64,000 bases of DNA from Mycolicibacterium aurum. Its GTDB lineage: Bacteria; Actinomycetota; Actinomycetes; Mycobacteriales; Mycobacteriaceae. A model generated the notes under the pieces. The model searched no databases, had not been told where the DNA came from, and saw only the letters and a list, made by a program, of their open reading frames with translations. Positions 45,718-54,928 of this stretch are shown here, in pieces; the stretch's first letter is position 1; each line of letters begins with the position of its first letter. The stretch is from NCBI RefSeq assembly GCF_900637195.1, contig NZ_LR134356.1:496001-560000 (forward strand), written 5' to 3'. Position numbers and translations under genes: made by a program.

Positions 45718-46928
45718 GTCCAGCTCACCTGGAGCGACTTCAGGCCGTAGATGAAGTGGAACGACCGGAACGCCACGTCGTCGAAGTCCTCGGCCAGCGT
45801 CAGCGTGGGGAACCGGCGCAGCAGCGCGGGGAACGCGATCTGCATCTCCATCCTGGCCAGTGGCGCGCCCAGGCAGTGGTGCACCCCGTGCCCGAAGCCC
45901 AGGTGACCTGGCGCACCCCGGCTGATGTCGAGAACGTCTGGGCTGTCGATGAATTCGCCGTCGCGATTGCCCGACGGCAGCGACGCGAAGACCAGCCGGC
46001 CTGCCGGGATCGCGACGCCTGCGATCTCCACCTCGGTGGTCGTGATGCGCGGAATCGCGGTCTGCACGATCGACAGCCAGCGCAGCAGCTCCTCGACGGC
46101 GGGTGCCACCGCGTCCGGGTCGTCGCGGACCGCGGCCAGCTGGTCGGGATGACGCAGCAGCGCCAGGGTGCCCAGCGCCAGCATGTTCGAGGTGGTCTCG
46201 TGCCCGGCGAGCAGCAGCAGGCCGGCGATGCCGATCAGCTCGTCGTCGGTCAGCTCGGCGCCGTGGACGCGCACCAGCATGCCGAGGATGTCGTCGCCGG
46301 GGTGTGCCCTGGCGTCCTGGACCAGCGCGCCCATGTAGTCGCGGCCCTGCCGCTGCAGCTCAAGACGTTCCGGCATCGGGATCGACAGGTCCAGCTGGCG
46401 GGCGCTGCGGCGCTGGAAGTCGTCACGGTCGGCGTACGGCACGCCGAGCAGCTCGCAGATGACCAGGGAGGGGATGGGCAGGGCGAAATGCTCCACCAGG
46501 TCGGCCGGGGGTCCGGCCGCCGCCATCGCGTCCAGCTGTGCCGTCACGATCTCCTCGATCCGCGGCTGCAGGCGCTTCATCCGCCGGTGGGTGAACTCGG
46601 GGGTGAGCATGCGGCGCAGCCGTTGATGCTCCGGCGGGTCGAGCCCCAACAGGTTCCCGGCCCGGGCCCTGGCCTGGGCCTCCTCGTCGACCTGGGGAGC
46701 CCCGGGAAGGACGAAACCCGGCGGCCGCCCATTCGAGAAGCGCGCGTAGTCCGACAGCACCATCTTGACGTCGTCGTATCGCGTGACCAGACAGACCTGC
46801 ATCCCGAACGCGTTGGTGACGGTCGCAACGCCGTCGTTCTCGCGGATGGCGCGCAGTTCGGGTGTCGGGTCGAATGCATCGCGCCGCATGTGCAGTGGCG
46901 GCTGCTCGGGCTTGACGGCCTGACTCAT
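45714..46928 (-). CDS. Cytochrome P450
   Basis: 404-residue soluble P450. The I-helix has LLLAGHETTSNML with the oxygen-activating acid/Thr pair, the K-helix has EELLRW (ExxR), and the haem loop is FGHGVHHCLGA with Cys352 as the thiolate ligand. It resembles the CYP105-like group of actinobacterial P450s. The substrate is unknown. It is followed immediately by its likely ferredoxin; the ferredoxin reductase is not nearby. Confidence 0.93.
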   Translation of the reverse strand: MSQAVKPEQPPLHMRRDAFDPTPELRAIRENDGVATVTNAFGMQVCLVTRYDDVKMVLSDYARFSNGRPPGFVLPGAPQVDEEAQARARAGNLLGLDPPEHQRLRRMLTPEFTHRRMKRLQPRIEEIVTAQLDAMAAAGPPADLVEHFALPIPSLVICELLGVPYADRDDFQRRSARQLDLSIPMPERLELQRQGRDYMGALVQDARAHPGDDILGMLVRVHGAELTDDELIGIAGLLLLAGHETTSNMLALGTLALLRHPDQLAAVRDDPDAVAPAVEELLRWLSIVQTAIPRITTTEVEIAGVAIPAGRLVFASLPSGNRDGEFIDSPDVLDISRGAPGHLGFGHGVHHCLGAPLARMEMQIAFPALLRRFPTLTLAEDFDDVAFRSFHFIYGLKSLQVSWT

Positions 46929-46992
46929 CTTTCGACGCTACCCGCCGACGGCGAAGGTCCCGATCAGCGCGTTGAGGAGCGCCGGGACCGCG

Positions 46993-49113
46993 CTACGGAC
47001 CGGTCGCCGTCCGAGAGCGGTGTCGACCGTGCGGCTGCGCATCGAGGGAACCGGGGCGGCGCGGTCCCCCGTCGCCGCGCTCGCCGAGGTTGCGCAGTGC
47101 CGGCCACCAGATCTTCGGGCCGATGAGCGTGAACAGGGCCGGGATGATCACGGTCCGCACCAGGAACGTGTCCAGCAGGATGCCGAGTCCGACGATGATG
47201 CCGACCTGGGTGAGCACGATCAGCGGCAGCACGCCGAGCACGCAGAACACCGCGGCCAGCACGATGCCGGCGCTACTGATCACCGCTCCGGTCGCCGAGA
47301 CGGCGCGGACGATGCCGTCGGTGGTTCCGTGTTCGGGCGTCTCCTCCCGTGCGCGGGTCACCAGGAAGATCGTGTAGTCCACGCCGAGCGCCACCAGGAA
47401 CAGGAACGCGAACAGCGGTGCGGTGTTGTCCAGCGCGGGAAAACCGAACAGATGCACGCTCGCCCAGCCGCCGAGTCCGAGCGCGGCCAGCGCGCTGAGC
47501 ACCGTCACCCCGACCAGGACCAGCGGCGCCAGCGCCGAGCGCAGCAGGAGGTAGAGCACCAGCAGCACCACGATCAGGATGGCGGGTATCACGACGGCGC
47601 GGTCGTGACCGGCCGCGGTGGCCGCGTCGCGGGCGGTGGCGTCCGAACCTCCCACGAGTCCGCCAGGATCGGCCTGGTGTACCGAATCACGCAGTGCGTC
47701 AATGGTGTCGAACGCCTCGTCGGAGGCGGGCGCGGCGTCCAGCACCACCGACCACTGGCTTTGGCCGTTCGGTGCCGTGCCCGTGGGGAAGGCCGATACC
47801 ACTCCCGGGGTCTCGGTGATGGCGCGCTGCACCTCGGCGGCGCGGTCGGTGGACGCGATCACCCGTGCGGGATCGGTGAGGCCGCTGGGGAAGTGCGCGG
47901 ACAGCGTGTCGAATCCGCTGACCGACTCTGCCTGGACGCGGAACTGCTCGGTCTGCGACAGCCCGACGGGCGTGTAGAACAGCCCCGTGCACAGCAGCGC
48001 CAGCGCGCCGATCGACACCACCGCCACCCGTGCGGGCTTGCGCGCGACGGCGGCGGCCACCCGGTGCCAGATCCCGCTGTCGGTCAGCGGTGTGGCACCG
48101 ACCGCAGGGATGAACGGCCAGAACAGTTTCCGGCCGAACAGGCCCAACGCCGTCGGCAGCACCAGCAGCACGAACACCGCAGCGACGACGAGACCCGCCG
48201 CGGCCTGCACGCCGAGGCTGCGGGTGCTCGGCGATGACGCGAACAGCAGCGTCAGCAGAGCCAGCACCACCGTCGCATTGCTGGCGATGATCGCGGGCCC
48301 GGCCCGGCGCACCGCGGTGTCCAGCGCTTCACGGTGGGATTCAGTGCGGCCCAGTTCTTCTCGATAGCGCGAGATCAACAGCAGTGCGTAGTTGGTGCCC
48401 GCGCCGAACACCAGCACGCTGGTGATGCCGGAGGTCGAGCCGTCGGGGCTCATGCCGAGTGCTTCGGCGACGGCTACGCCGAGCACCGCGGCCACCCGGT
48501 CGGCGAAGCCGATGACCAAGAGCGGCACCAGCCACAGCACCGGCGAACGGTAGGTGACGATGAGCAGCAGCGCCACCACCACGGCGGTGACGGCCAGCAG
48601 CGTGAAGTTGGCTCCGGAGAACGAGTTCGCGATGTCCGCGCCGAAGGCAGGGCCGCCGGTCACCTGCGCAGCAAGGTCGCCGGGCAGGCCGTCGGTGGCC
48701 GCGGCGCGGAGTTCGTCGACCTTGTCCGTGAGCGCGAAGCCGGACAGATCCGCCGACAGCGGCACCGTCGCGACTGCTGCCTGACCGTCCTCGGAGACCT
48801 GCGGCGGGGGCGCCGACGCAGCTGCCGGCCCGGTGTCCGCTGCCGCGAGCATGCGGCCGCGGGCGCTGTCCACCGCGTTCAGATCTGCCGGGCTGAGCTG
48901 GGCGCCGTCGGAACGGGTGACGACGAGGATGGCGGGAACCAGGTCCCCGCCGGGGAACTCGGTGCGCGCTGCGTCCGCGCGGGCGGACTCCGCCCCGGGC
49001 GGCACCGCCACCGGGGACTGCGACTCGGACTCCGAACCGGACAGCGCACCCATCAGCGCGCCGGAGATGACGACGATCAGCAGGGCGATGACCCAGGACA
49101 AGCGACGGCTCAT
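46993..49113 (-). CDS. MmpL-family RND transporter
   Basis: 706 residues with two halves, each a helix followed by a large external domain and a cluster of membrane helices. The family's GTNYALLLISRYREEL and GVDYTIFLVTRAREE motifs mark the ends of helices 4 and 10, which carry the proton-relay region. MmpL proteins export envelope lipids or drugs. No mmpS partner or lipid-synthesis gene is adjacent. ATG 49113 is preferred over TTG 49122. A MarR gene lies divergently, with an operator between them. Confidence 0.9.
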   Translation of the reverse strand: MSRRLSWVIALLIVVISGALMGALSGSESESQSPVAVPPGAESARADAARTEFPGGDLVPAILVVTRSDGAQLSPADLNAVDSARGRMLAAADTGPAAASAPPPQVSEDGQAAVATVPLSADLSGFALTDKVDELRAAATDGLPGDLAAQVTGGPAFGADIANSFSGANFTLLAVTAVVVALLLIVTYRSPVLWLVPLLVIGFADRVAAVLGVAVAEALGMSPDGSTSGITSVLVFGAGTNYALLLISRYREELGRTESHREALDTAVRRAGPAIIASNATVVLALLTLLFASSPSTRSLGVQAAAGLVVAAVFVLLVLPTALGLFGRKLFWPFIPAVGATPLTDSGIWHRVAAAVARKPARVAVVSIGALALLCTGLFYTPVGLSQTEQFRVQAESVSGFDTLSAHFPSGLTDPARVIASTDRAAEVQRAITETPGVVSAFPTGTAPNGQSQWSVVLDAAPASDEAFDTIDALRDSVHQADPGGLVGGSDATARDAATAAGHDRAVVIPAILIVVLLVLYLLLRSALAPLVLVGVTVLSALAALGLGGWASVHLFGFPALDNTAPLFAFLFLVALGVDYTIFLVTRAREETPEHGTTDGIVRAVSATGAVISSAGIVLAAVFCVLGVLPLIVLTQVGIIVGLGILLDTFLVRTVIIPALFTLIGPKIWWPALRNLGERGDGGPRRPGSLDAQPHGRHRSRTATGP

Positions 49114-49125
49114 GCGGACCAATAT

Positions 49126-49154
49126 TTCAGATAATTAACTATTAATCAACTGAA
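49126..49154. promoter_or_regulatory. MarR-type operator between mmpL and marR
   Basis: A 29-bp imperfect palindrome centred at 49140, TTCAG at 49126-49130 pairing with CTGAA at 49150-49154 and ATTAA/TTAAT pairing inside. It is in an AT-rich island within GC-rich DNA and covers the space before mmpL. TAGAGT (49161-49166) six bases before the marR GTG is a likely -10, giving a leaderless marR mRNA. Confidence 0.65.
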
Positions 49155-49172
49155 TGAGGTTAGAGTGGGTGC

Positions 49173-49649
49173 GTGCACGAAGCCGACCGGGATGCGCTGG
49201 AGGCCGTGATCGCCGCCGACGTCCGGGCGCTCACGGCCGAGTCCGACCAGATCGGGCACAGTTTCGCCGGCAGGCACGGGCTGACGGCGAACGATTTCCG
49301 TGCCCTGCTCCACCTCATGGTCGCCGAGAATGCCGGCACGCCATTGACCGCCGGCGAGCTCAGGAAACGGATGGGCACCTCCGGCGCGGCGATCACCTAT
49401 CTGGTCGAGCGGATGATCGCGTCGGGACACGTGCTGCGCGAAGCTGATCCGGGCGATCGTCGCAAGGTGATGCTGCGGGTGGCCGAGCACGGCATGGCCG
49501 TCGGTCGCGAATTCTTCACCCCGCTGGCCGAGCACACGCGCGAAGCGATGGCCGATCTACCGGACAGCGATCTCGCCGCGGCCCACCGCGTCTTCGTCGC
49601 GCTGACGGACGCGATGGGCACGTTCCGCTCGACGCTCAATCCCGGTTGA
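49173..49649 (+). CDS. MarR-family regulator
   Basis: 158 residues. The winged helix-turn-helix reads LTAGELRKRMGTSGAAITYL, then VERMIASGHVLREADPGDRR with the conserved Asp-x-Arg wing tip. It probably represses itself and the divergent mmpL through the palindrome between them, with release on binding a small molecule. GTG start, probably leaderless. Its last 14 nt overlap the antiporter gene tail to tail. Confidence 0.9.
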   Translation: MHEADRDALEAVIAADVRALTAESDQIGHSFAGRHGLTANDFRALLHLMVAENAGTPLTAGELRKRMGTSGAAITYLVERMIASGHVLREADPGDRRKVMLRVAEHGMAVGREFFTPLAEHTREAMADLPDSDLAAAHRVFVALTDAMGTFRSTLNPG

Positions 49650-51222
49650 GCGTCGCCTCTTCCAGGTCGAGACCGTGCAGCATCCCGCGCAGCACCTCGT
49701 CGTCGATGGTGCCGCTGTCCCGCTCGGCGATGAAGGCCGCGCGTTCGGCGGCCAGCATCTCCAGCCGCAGATTCCGGAACACCGACATCGGGGATTCGGA
49801 GCCGTCGTCGTCGACGCTCTGCCAGGCGTACGCACGCCGCCTGGCGTTCCATGCGCGAAGCACGTCGGCGGCGTGCTCGTCGACGTCGGTGGAGCCGTCG
49901 CCCAGCAGCTCGTCGAGCCGGTCGGCCGCCGCACGGGCGGCCTTGTCCTTGGCGGCGGCCGTCGCCATCGCGTCGGCGCGCTTCTGGTCGCCCTGCCCTC
50001 CGAGTCGGCGGATCAGCCAGGGCAGTGTGAGCCCGTGCAGGAGCAGGGTCCCCACCACGACCACGAACGTCAGGAAGATGATGTGCGGCCGGCCGGGGAA
50101 CTGCGCGCCCGTCAGCGTCGTGAGCGGAACTCCGAAGGCCGCTGCCAGAGACACCACTCCGCGCATCCCCGCCCAGGCCACGATGAACACCTGTGCCGGC
50201 GCGGGCGCAGGCTCGGCGGCGCGGATCCGCGCCGACAGCAGCCTCGGCAGGTAGGCGAACGGGTACACCCACGCGACCCGCACCGCGATCACCGCGGCGA
50301 GCACCGCGACCGACGACGTCAGGAACACGCTGGCCGGGATGCCCTCCATCTCATCGATGACCGCGGGCAGCTGGAGGCCGATCAGCAGGAAGGCGAACGA
50401 CTCCAGCACCAGCTGGACGGCCTTCCACACCGCGGTGTCCTGCAGCCGGGTGGCGTAGCCGGCCCTCGCGTAGCGCTGCCCGGTGATGAGGGCGGCGACG
50501 ACGACGGCGAGCACTCCCGATCCATGGATCTGCTCGGCGGTCAGGTAGACGAGAAACGGCGCGACCAGCCCGATGGCGCTCTCGGCCAACGCGTCGTCGA
50601 GGCGGGAGCGGATGAACACGATCACCGTGCCGAGCAGGAACCCGACGACGACGCCGCCCGCGGCGGCCAGCGCGAACGTGGTGAGACCCTCCTGCCACGT
50701 GGCTGCGGCGCCGATCGCGGCGGCCAGCGCCACCTTGTAGGCGGTCAACGCCGTCGCGTCGTTGAGCAGGCTCTCGCCGCTCAGCAGCGTCATGGTCCGC
50801 CGCGGAAGTCCGAGCCGCCGCCCGATCGCACCCGCCGACACGGCGTCCGGCGGTGCCACGATCGCGCCGAGGACGAATGCCGCGGTCAGCGTGAGCTCGG
50901 GGACGGTCCGGTACGCCACGAATCCGACGACGGCCGTGGTCGCGAGCGGCAGCCCGACCGCGAGCAGCCCGATCGAGCGCTTGTTGGCGCGCAGGCTCAC
51001 CGAGCTGCTCTCCAGCCCGGCCGACCACAGCAGCGGCGGCAGCAGCACGTAGAGCACGAGCTCTGGATCCAGGTCGAGTCCGACGATCTCCCGCACGCCG
51101 GGAATCAGGCCCACGGCCAGACCGGCGACCACGAGGAACAGTGGCGACGACAGGTCGTAGCGGCGGGCGATCGCGGCCAGGACCACGGATACCACCAGAA
51201 TCGCCAGCAGCGAGGCACTCAT
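49636..51222 (-). CDS. CPA1-family Na+/H+ antiporter
   Basis: 528 residues with about 12 membrane helices, then a hydrophilic C-terminal region of about 120 residues. The transport site is AIVAPPDAVSAGAIGRRLG and LLSGESLLNDATALTAYKVA, where the Asp pair and the Glu-Ser-Leu-x-Asn-Asp segment are typical of NhaP/YjcE antiporters. The AGMRGVVSLAAAFGVPL stretch is also diagnostic. It expels sodium in exchange for protons. It is the second sodium/proton antiporter in the window besides the NhaA fusion, from a different family. Confidence 0.9.
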   Translation of the reverse strand: MSASLLAILVVSVVLAAIARRYDLSSPLFLVVAGLAVGLIPGVREIVGLDLDPELVLYVLLPPLLWSAGLESSSVSLRANKRSIGLLAVGLPLATTAVVGFVAYRTVPELTLTAAFVLGAIVAPPDAVSAGAIGRRLGLPRRTMTLLSGESLLNDATALTAYKVALAAAIGAAATWQEGLTTFALAAAGGVVVGFLLGTVIVFIRSRLDDALAESAIGLVAPFLVYLTAEQIHGSGVLAVVVAALITGQRYARAGYATRLQDTAVWKAVQLVLESFAFLLIGLQLPAVIDEMEGIPASVFLTSSVAVLAAVIAVRVAWVYPFAYLPRLLSARIRAAEPAPAPAQVFIVAWAGMRGVVSLAAAFGVPLTTLTGAQFPGRPHIIFLTFVVVVGTLLLHGLTLPWLIRRLGGQGDQKRADAMATAAAKDKAARAAADRLDELLGDGSTDVDEHAADVLRAWNARRRAYAWQSVDDDGSESPMSVFRNLRLEMLAAERAAFIAERDSGTIDDEVLRGMLHGLDLEEATLNRD

Positions 51223-51261
51223 GTTCTGATTCTCGCGGTCCGTCTGGCAGGCTGAAAATCG

Positions 51262-52422
51262 ATGACTGAAACGGTGACGGGCCGCGAGACGGTGATGCTG
51301 CTCGGCGCGGGAGAGCGCAGCCGGGAACTGGCGCTGGCATTCCAGCGCCTGGGCGTCGACGTCGTGACCCTGGAGACCCAGCCCGACGACGGCCCGGAGG
51401 CGCTGACCGCCCTGATCGACGAGACGACACCGCGCTACCTGGTCTCCGATGCCGGGGCGGTGACGGCCGAGGCGTTGATCGCGGTCGCCGAGCGAGGCGA
51501 CGTGGAGGTGTTCCCCACCCCGCGCAGCACCCGCCTGTCCCTGGACGGAGAGGGGCTGCGCCGGCTCGCCGCCGACGAGCTGGGTCTGCCGACCGCCCCG
51601 TTCTGGTTCGCCGGCTCCGTCGACGAGCTGGCCGCGGTGGCTGCGCACGCCGGCTACCCGCTGGTGGTCAAGCCGGTCGCGGCCGCACCGGGGGAAGGCG
51701 AGTCGGTGGTGCTGCGGCCCGAGGACGTGGAGCCGGCGTGGCGCCGTGCCGTCGCCGGGGGCAAGCTCAGCCTGCAGCGCGTGATCGCCGAGACCGTCGT
51801 CGACGTCGATGTCGAGGTGACGCTTCTGACGGTGCGCACGACCGGCCCGGCAGGTCCCGCGGTGTCCTTCTGTGAGCCGATCGGCCACCATCAGCGGACC
51901 GGTGAACCCCTGGAAGCGTGGCAGCCGCAACATCTTTCGGCGACCGCGCTGGACTCGGCGAAATCGATCGCGGCCCGCATCGTGAACTCGCTCGGCGGGC
52001 GCGGGGTGTTCGCGGTGGAGTTGTTGGTGCGCGGTGACGAGGTCTACTTCTCCGACGTCCGCCCGCGCCTGCAGGACACCGGGCTCGTGACCCTGCGCTC
52101 GCAGCGGCTCTCTCAGTACGAACTGCACGCCCGTGCCGTCCTCGGGCTGCCCGTGGACACCATCATGATCTCGCCCGGCGCCGTCGAGGTGGCCTACCGC
52201 GATGTGCCCGGCACCGGCACCGGCACCGCGGAGCCGCGGCCTGCACTGGCCGACGCACTCGCGGTCGCCGAGAGTGACGTCCGGGTGTTCGATGCCGATG
52301 ACGCCGTCGGTGGCTCGTTGTGGCGCACCGTCTCCCTGGCGACCGCCCCGGACCCCATCGTCGCCAGGGACCGCGCCCGCCGTGTCGCGGCCGCACTGCG
52401 CGGACCACGGGGGACCGAATGA
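51262..52422 (+). CDS. purT: PurT-like ATP-grasp protein (divergent GAR transformylase)
   Basis: 386 residues with the pre-ATP-grasp and ATP-grasp domains of PurT, which makes formyl-GAR from GAR, formate and ATP. Homology is clear: EGLRRLAADELGLPTAPFWF, GEPLEAWQPQH, GVFAVELLVRGDEVYFSDVR and QDTGLVTLRSQRLSQYELHA. However, several functional segments differ from the E. coli enzyme as I recall it. GSGELG is GAGERS, the SSGKGQ loop is AAPGEGES, and the GAR-contact segment after strand 2 is shortened. It may have altered substrate use or be a paralogue. Position beside rhodanese and metZ matches Rv0389. Confidence 0.8.
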   Translation: MTETVTGRETVMLLGAGERSRELALAFQRLGVDVVTLETQPDDGPEALTALIDETTPRYLVSDAGAVTAEALIAVAERGDVEVFPTPRSTRLSLDGEGLRRLAADELGLPTAPFWFAGSVDELAAVAAHAGYPLVVKPVAAAPGEGESVVLRPEDVEPAWRRAVAGGKLSLQRVIAETVVDVDVEVTLLTVRTTGPAGPAVSFCEPIGHHQRTGEPLEAWQPQHLSATALDSAKSIAARIVNSLGGRGVFAVELLVRGDEVYFSDVRPRLQDTGLVTLRSQRLSQYELHARAVLGLPVDTIMISPGAVEVAYRDVPGTGTGTAEPRPALADALAVAESDVRVFDADDAVGGSLWRTVSLATAPDPIVARDRARRVAAALRGPRGTE

Positions 52423-52862
52423 CCGACGCCGACGAGCCGGCGGACCGGCCGGCCGCATGGCCGTTCCTGGCCGCGCTGGCCATCATTGTCATCGTCGTGA
52501 TCGGAATCTGGCTGCTCGACGTCTTCTCCGGCGACGACCTGACCGACGAGCAGCAGATCGCGCGCGCGGCGTCGGGGCAGAACGATGCGCTCCAGCGCGA
52601 GGACTTCGCGGACTTCCGCGCGTTCAGCTGTGCGGGCCTTCCCGGTAGCGAGTCCGAAGTGCTTTCGGCACACCGTGATTCGGTGGCCAAGCGCGGCGAC
52701 CGGTACGTCGACCGGGTCGCCGGTGTGGCCATCGAGGGGCAGCAGGCCAGCGCCGACGTCACCTACTACTTCGACAACGATCCCGACGTGAAGGAGACCG
52801 TCGAGATGACCTTCGCGCGTGAGGACGGATCCTGGAAGGTCTGCTCGACCGGTCCCAGCTAG
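52419..52862 (+). CDS. Membrane-anchored NTF2/DUF4878-like protein
   Basis: 147 residues. One helix (PFLAALAIIVIVVIGIWLLD) follows a short acidic N-terminus. The outer domain (QIARAASGQNDALQREDFAD, FRAFSCAGLPG, and the terminal DGSWKVCS) has the same pattern as the outer domain of the Rv0361-like gene at 38017-38853, including the paired Cys and the SWKVC/QWKIC ending. ATG 52419 overlaps the purT stop. The function is unknown. Confidence 0.7.
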   Translation: MTDADEPADRPAAWPFLAALAIIVIVVIGIWLLDVFSGDDLTDEQQIARAASGQNDALQREDFADFRAFSCAGLPGSESEVLSAHRDSVAKRGDRYVDRVAGVAIEGQQASADVTYYFDNDPDVKETVEMTFAREDGSWKVCSTGPS

Positions 52863-52881
52863 CTGTGGAAGACTGCCGGTC

Positions 52882-53295
52882 GTGAGCTATGCGGGAGACA
52901 TCACGCCTGAGGAGGCGTGGAAGCTACTGAGCGAGAACCCCGATGCGGTGCTGGTCGACTGCCGCACCGACGCCGAATGGCGTTTCGTGGGCGCGCCCGA
53001 TCTGAGCTCGCTCGACCGCGACGTCGTCTACATCGAGTGGAATCGCACCGACGGCACCCGGAACGCCGGCTTCGTCGACGATCTGGTCGCCGCCGGGATC
53101 ACCCCCGGCGAACGTCCCGTCGTGTTCCTGTGCCGTTCCGGCAACCGGTCCATCGGCGCCGCAGAGGCTGCGACGGAGGCCGGCATCGGGCCGTCCTACA
53201 ACGTGCTGGACGGATTCGAGGGCAACGTGGACGAACACAAGCATCGCGGCGGCACCGGCTGGAAGGCCGTCGGCCTGCCCTGGAAGCAGTCATGA
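52882..53295 (+). CDS. Single-domain rhodanese (Rv0390-like)
   Basis: 137 residues. The domain starts with ITPEEAWKLLSENPDAVLVD and the active-site loop is FLCRSGNRS with Cys84 as the persulfide-carrying residue. GTG 52882. Its stop overlaps the metZ start (ATGA), and the pair is conserved in mycobacteria, so the rhodanese likely supplies or handles sulfur for homocysteine synthesis. Confidence 0.9.
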   Translation: MSYAGDITPEEAWKLLSENPDAVLVDCRTDAEWRFVGAPDLSSLDRDVVYIEWNRTDGTRNAGFVDDLVAAGITPGERPVVFLCRSGNRSIGAAEAATEAGIGPSYNVLDGFEGNVDEHKHRGGTGWKAVGLPWKQS

Positions 53296-54515
53296 CCAAC
53301 GAGCGGCCTTCGGTCCCGTCCGTCCGTATCCCGGCCGCCCTGCCTGACGGCGTCAGCCAGGACACCATCGGTGTCCGCGGCGGGCTGCTGCGCTCGGAGT
53401 TCCAGGAGACCGCCGAGGCGATGTACCTGACGTCGGGCTACGTCTACGAGACGGCGGGCGACGCGGAGAAGGCCTTCACCGGCGAGATCGACCGTTACGT
53501 GTATTCGCGCTACGGCAACCCCACCATCTCGATGTTCGAGGAGCGGCTGCGGCTGCTCGAGGGCGCGCCCGCATGCTTCGCCACCTCGACGGGAATGTCG
53601 GCGGTGTTCACCGCGCTCGGTGCACTGCTGGGTGCCGGCGACCGCCTGGTCGCCGCCCGCAGCCTGTTCGGTTCGTGCTTCGTGGTCTGCAACGAGATCC
53701 TGCCGCGCTGGGGCGTGGAGACGGTGCTCGTCGACGGCGACGACCTCTCCCAGTGGGAGGAGGCGCTCTCTGTGCCCACCCAGGCGGTCTTCTTCGAGAC
53801 ACCGTCGAACCCCATGCAGCAGCTGGTCGACATCGCCGCTGTCTCCGAGCTGGCCCACGCGGCGGGCGCAAAGGTGGTGCTGGACAACGTCTTCGCCACC
53901 CCGATCCTGCAGCAGGGCATGCCATTGGGCGCGGACGTCGTGGTGTACTCGGGCACCAAGCACATCGACGGTCAGGGCCGGGTGCTGGGCGGAGCCATCC
54001 TCGGCAGCAGGGAGTACATCGACGAGCCCGTGCAGAAGCTGATGCGCCACACCGGACCCGCGCTGAGCCCGTTCAACGCGTGGACGTTGCTGAAAGGCCT
54101 GGAGACGCTGGCCCTGCGTGTGCAACACCAGACGTCGTCCGCGCACCGCATCGCCGAGTTCCTGGAAGCCCACCCGGCGGTCAGCTGGGTGAAGTACCCG
54201 TTCCTGGAATCGCATCCGCAGTACGACCTCGCCAAACGGCAGATGACCGGCGGCGGCACGGTCGTGACCTTCGAGCTCAAGGGCGGGACGAAGGAGCGTG
54301 CGTTCGAGGTGCTCGACAAGCTGCGCATCGTCGACATCTCCAACAACCTGGGCGACGCGAAGTCGCTGATCACCCACCCGGCCACCACCACGCACCGCGC
54401 CATGGGGCCGGAAGGCCGGGCGGCGATCGGTCTCGGCGACGGCGTGGCGCGCATCTCGGTCGGCCTGGAAGGCACCGAGGACCTGATCGCCGATCTGGAC
54501 CGGGCGCTGTCCTAG
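53292..54515 (+). CDS. metZ: O-succinylhomoserine sulfhydrylase
   Basis: 407-residue PLP enzyme of the Cys/Met metabolism family that makes homocysteine from O-succinylhomoserine and sulfide. The PLP lysine is in YSGTKHIDGQGRVLGG (about Lys223), with SRYGNPT and ETPSNPMQQLVDI as other conserved parts. Length and neighbourhood match M. tuberculosis MetZ (Rv0391). ATG 53292 is coupled to the rhodanese gene, and GTG of the next gene directly follows its stop. Confidence 0.95.
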   Translation: MTNERPSVPSVRIPAALPDGVSQDTIGVRGGLLRSEFQETAEAMYLTSGYVYETAGDAEKAFTGEIDRYVYSRYGNPTISMFEERLRLLEGAPACFATSTGMSAVFTALGALLGAGDRLVAARSLFGSCFVVCNEILPRWGVETVLVDGDDLSQWEEALSVPTQAVFFETPSNPMQQLVDIAAVSELAHAAGAKVVLDNVFATPILQQGMPLGADVVVYSGTKHIDGQGRVLGGAILGSREYIDEPVQKLMRHTGPALSPFNAWTLLKGLETLALRVQHQTSSAHRIAEFLEAHPAVSWVKYPFLESHPQYDLAKRQMTGGGTVVTFELKGGTKERAFEVLDKLRIVDISNNLGDAKSLITHPATTTHRAMGPEGRAAIGLGDGVARISVGLEGTEDLIADLDRALS

Positions 54516-54920
54516 GTGTCCCGCAGGACCGACGCCAAGAAGGCCCGTCGCAGGAAGCGTCAGGGTGCTCGCGCCGTAACGTGGCTCCCGGCCGGAGTCG
54601 CGGAGCAACTCGAGATCGCTTCGGAGCTGGAGGATTTCGACGCCAGGCTGACCGAGCGTGGTTGGGAGTTCTCCGAGGAGGCCGACGACGACACCGGTGT
54701 GGTGTGGTTCTGGCCACCGTCGGCGACCGAACACTCAGACGACGACGAGACGGTCAACGTCACCGTCGTCGTGCTCACGCCTGACGACGGCGGTGAGATC
54801 GCCCATGTGGTGTTCGTCGGAACCGACGACGACTACCAGTTCAATCTCGACGAGCTGTTCGACCACCTCGATGTGATCGAGGCGTACCGGGCCGGCGACC
54901 CGCTGCCGGTCTTCGGCTAG
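54516..54920 (+). CDS. Acidic conserved protein of unknown function
   Basis: 134 residues from GTG 54516, the base after the metZ stop. The first about 20 residues are strongly basic (KKARRRKRQGARA), the rest very acidic with Asp runs (EEADDDTGVVWFWPPSA, VGTDDDYQFNLDELFDHLDV). No membrane helix or known motif is seen. Its place at the end of the rhodanese-metZ operon suggests co-expression, but no role can be assigned. Confidence 0.65.
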   Translation: MSRRTDAKKARRRKRQGARAVTWLPAGVAEQLEIASELEDFDARLTERGWEFSEEADDDTGVVWFWPPSATEHSDDDETVNVTVVVLTPDDGGEIAHVVFVGTDDDYQFNLDELFDHLDVIEAYRAGDPLPVFG

Positions 54921-54928
54921 CGTGCCCG

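Noticed and set aside
54516..54920. Annotation of the acidic protein after metZ as an RNase E inhibitor (RraB)
   Set aside because: The Asp-rich segments are suggestive but I could not find a specific RraB motif, so no name is given.
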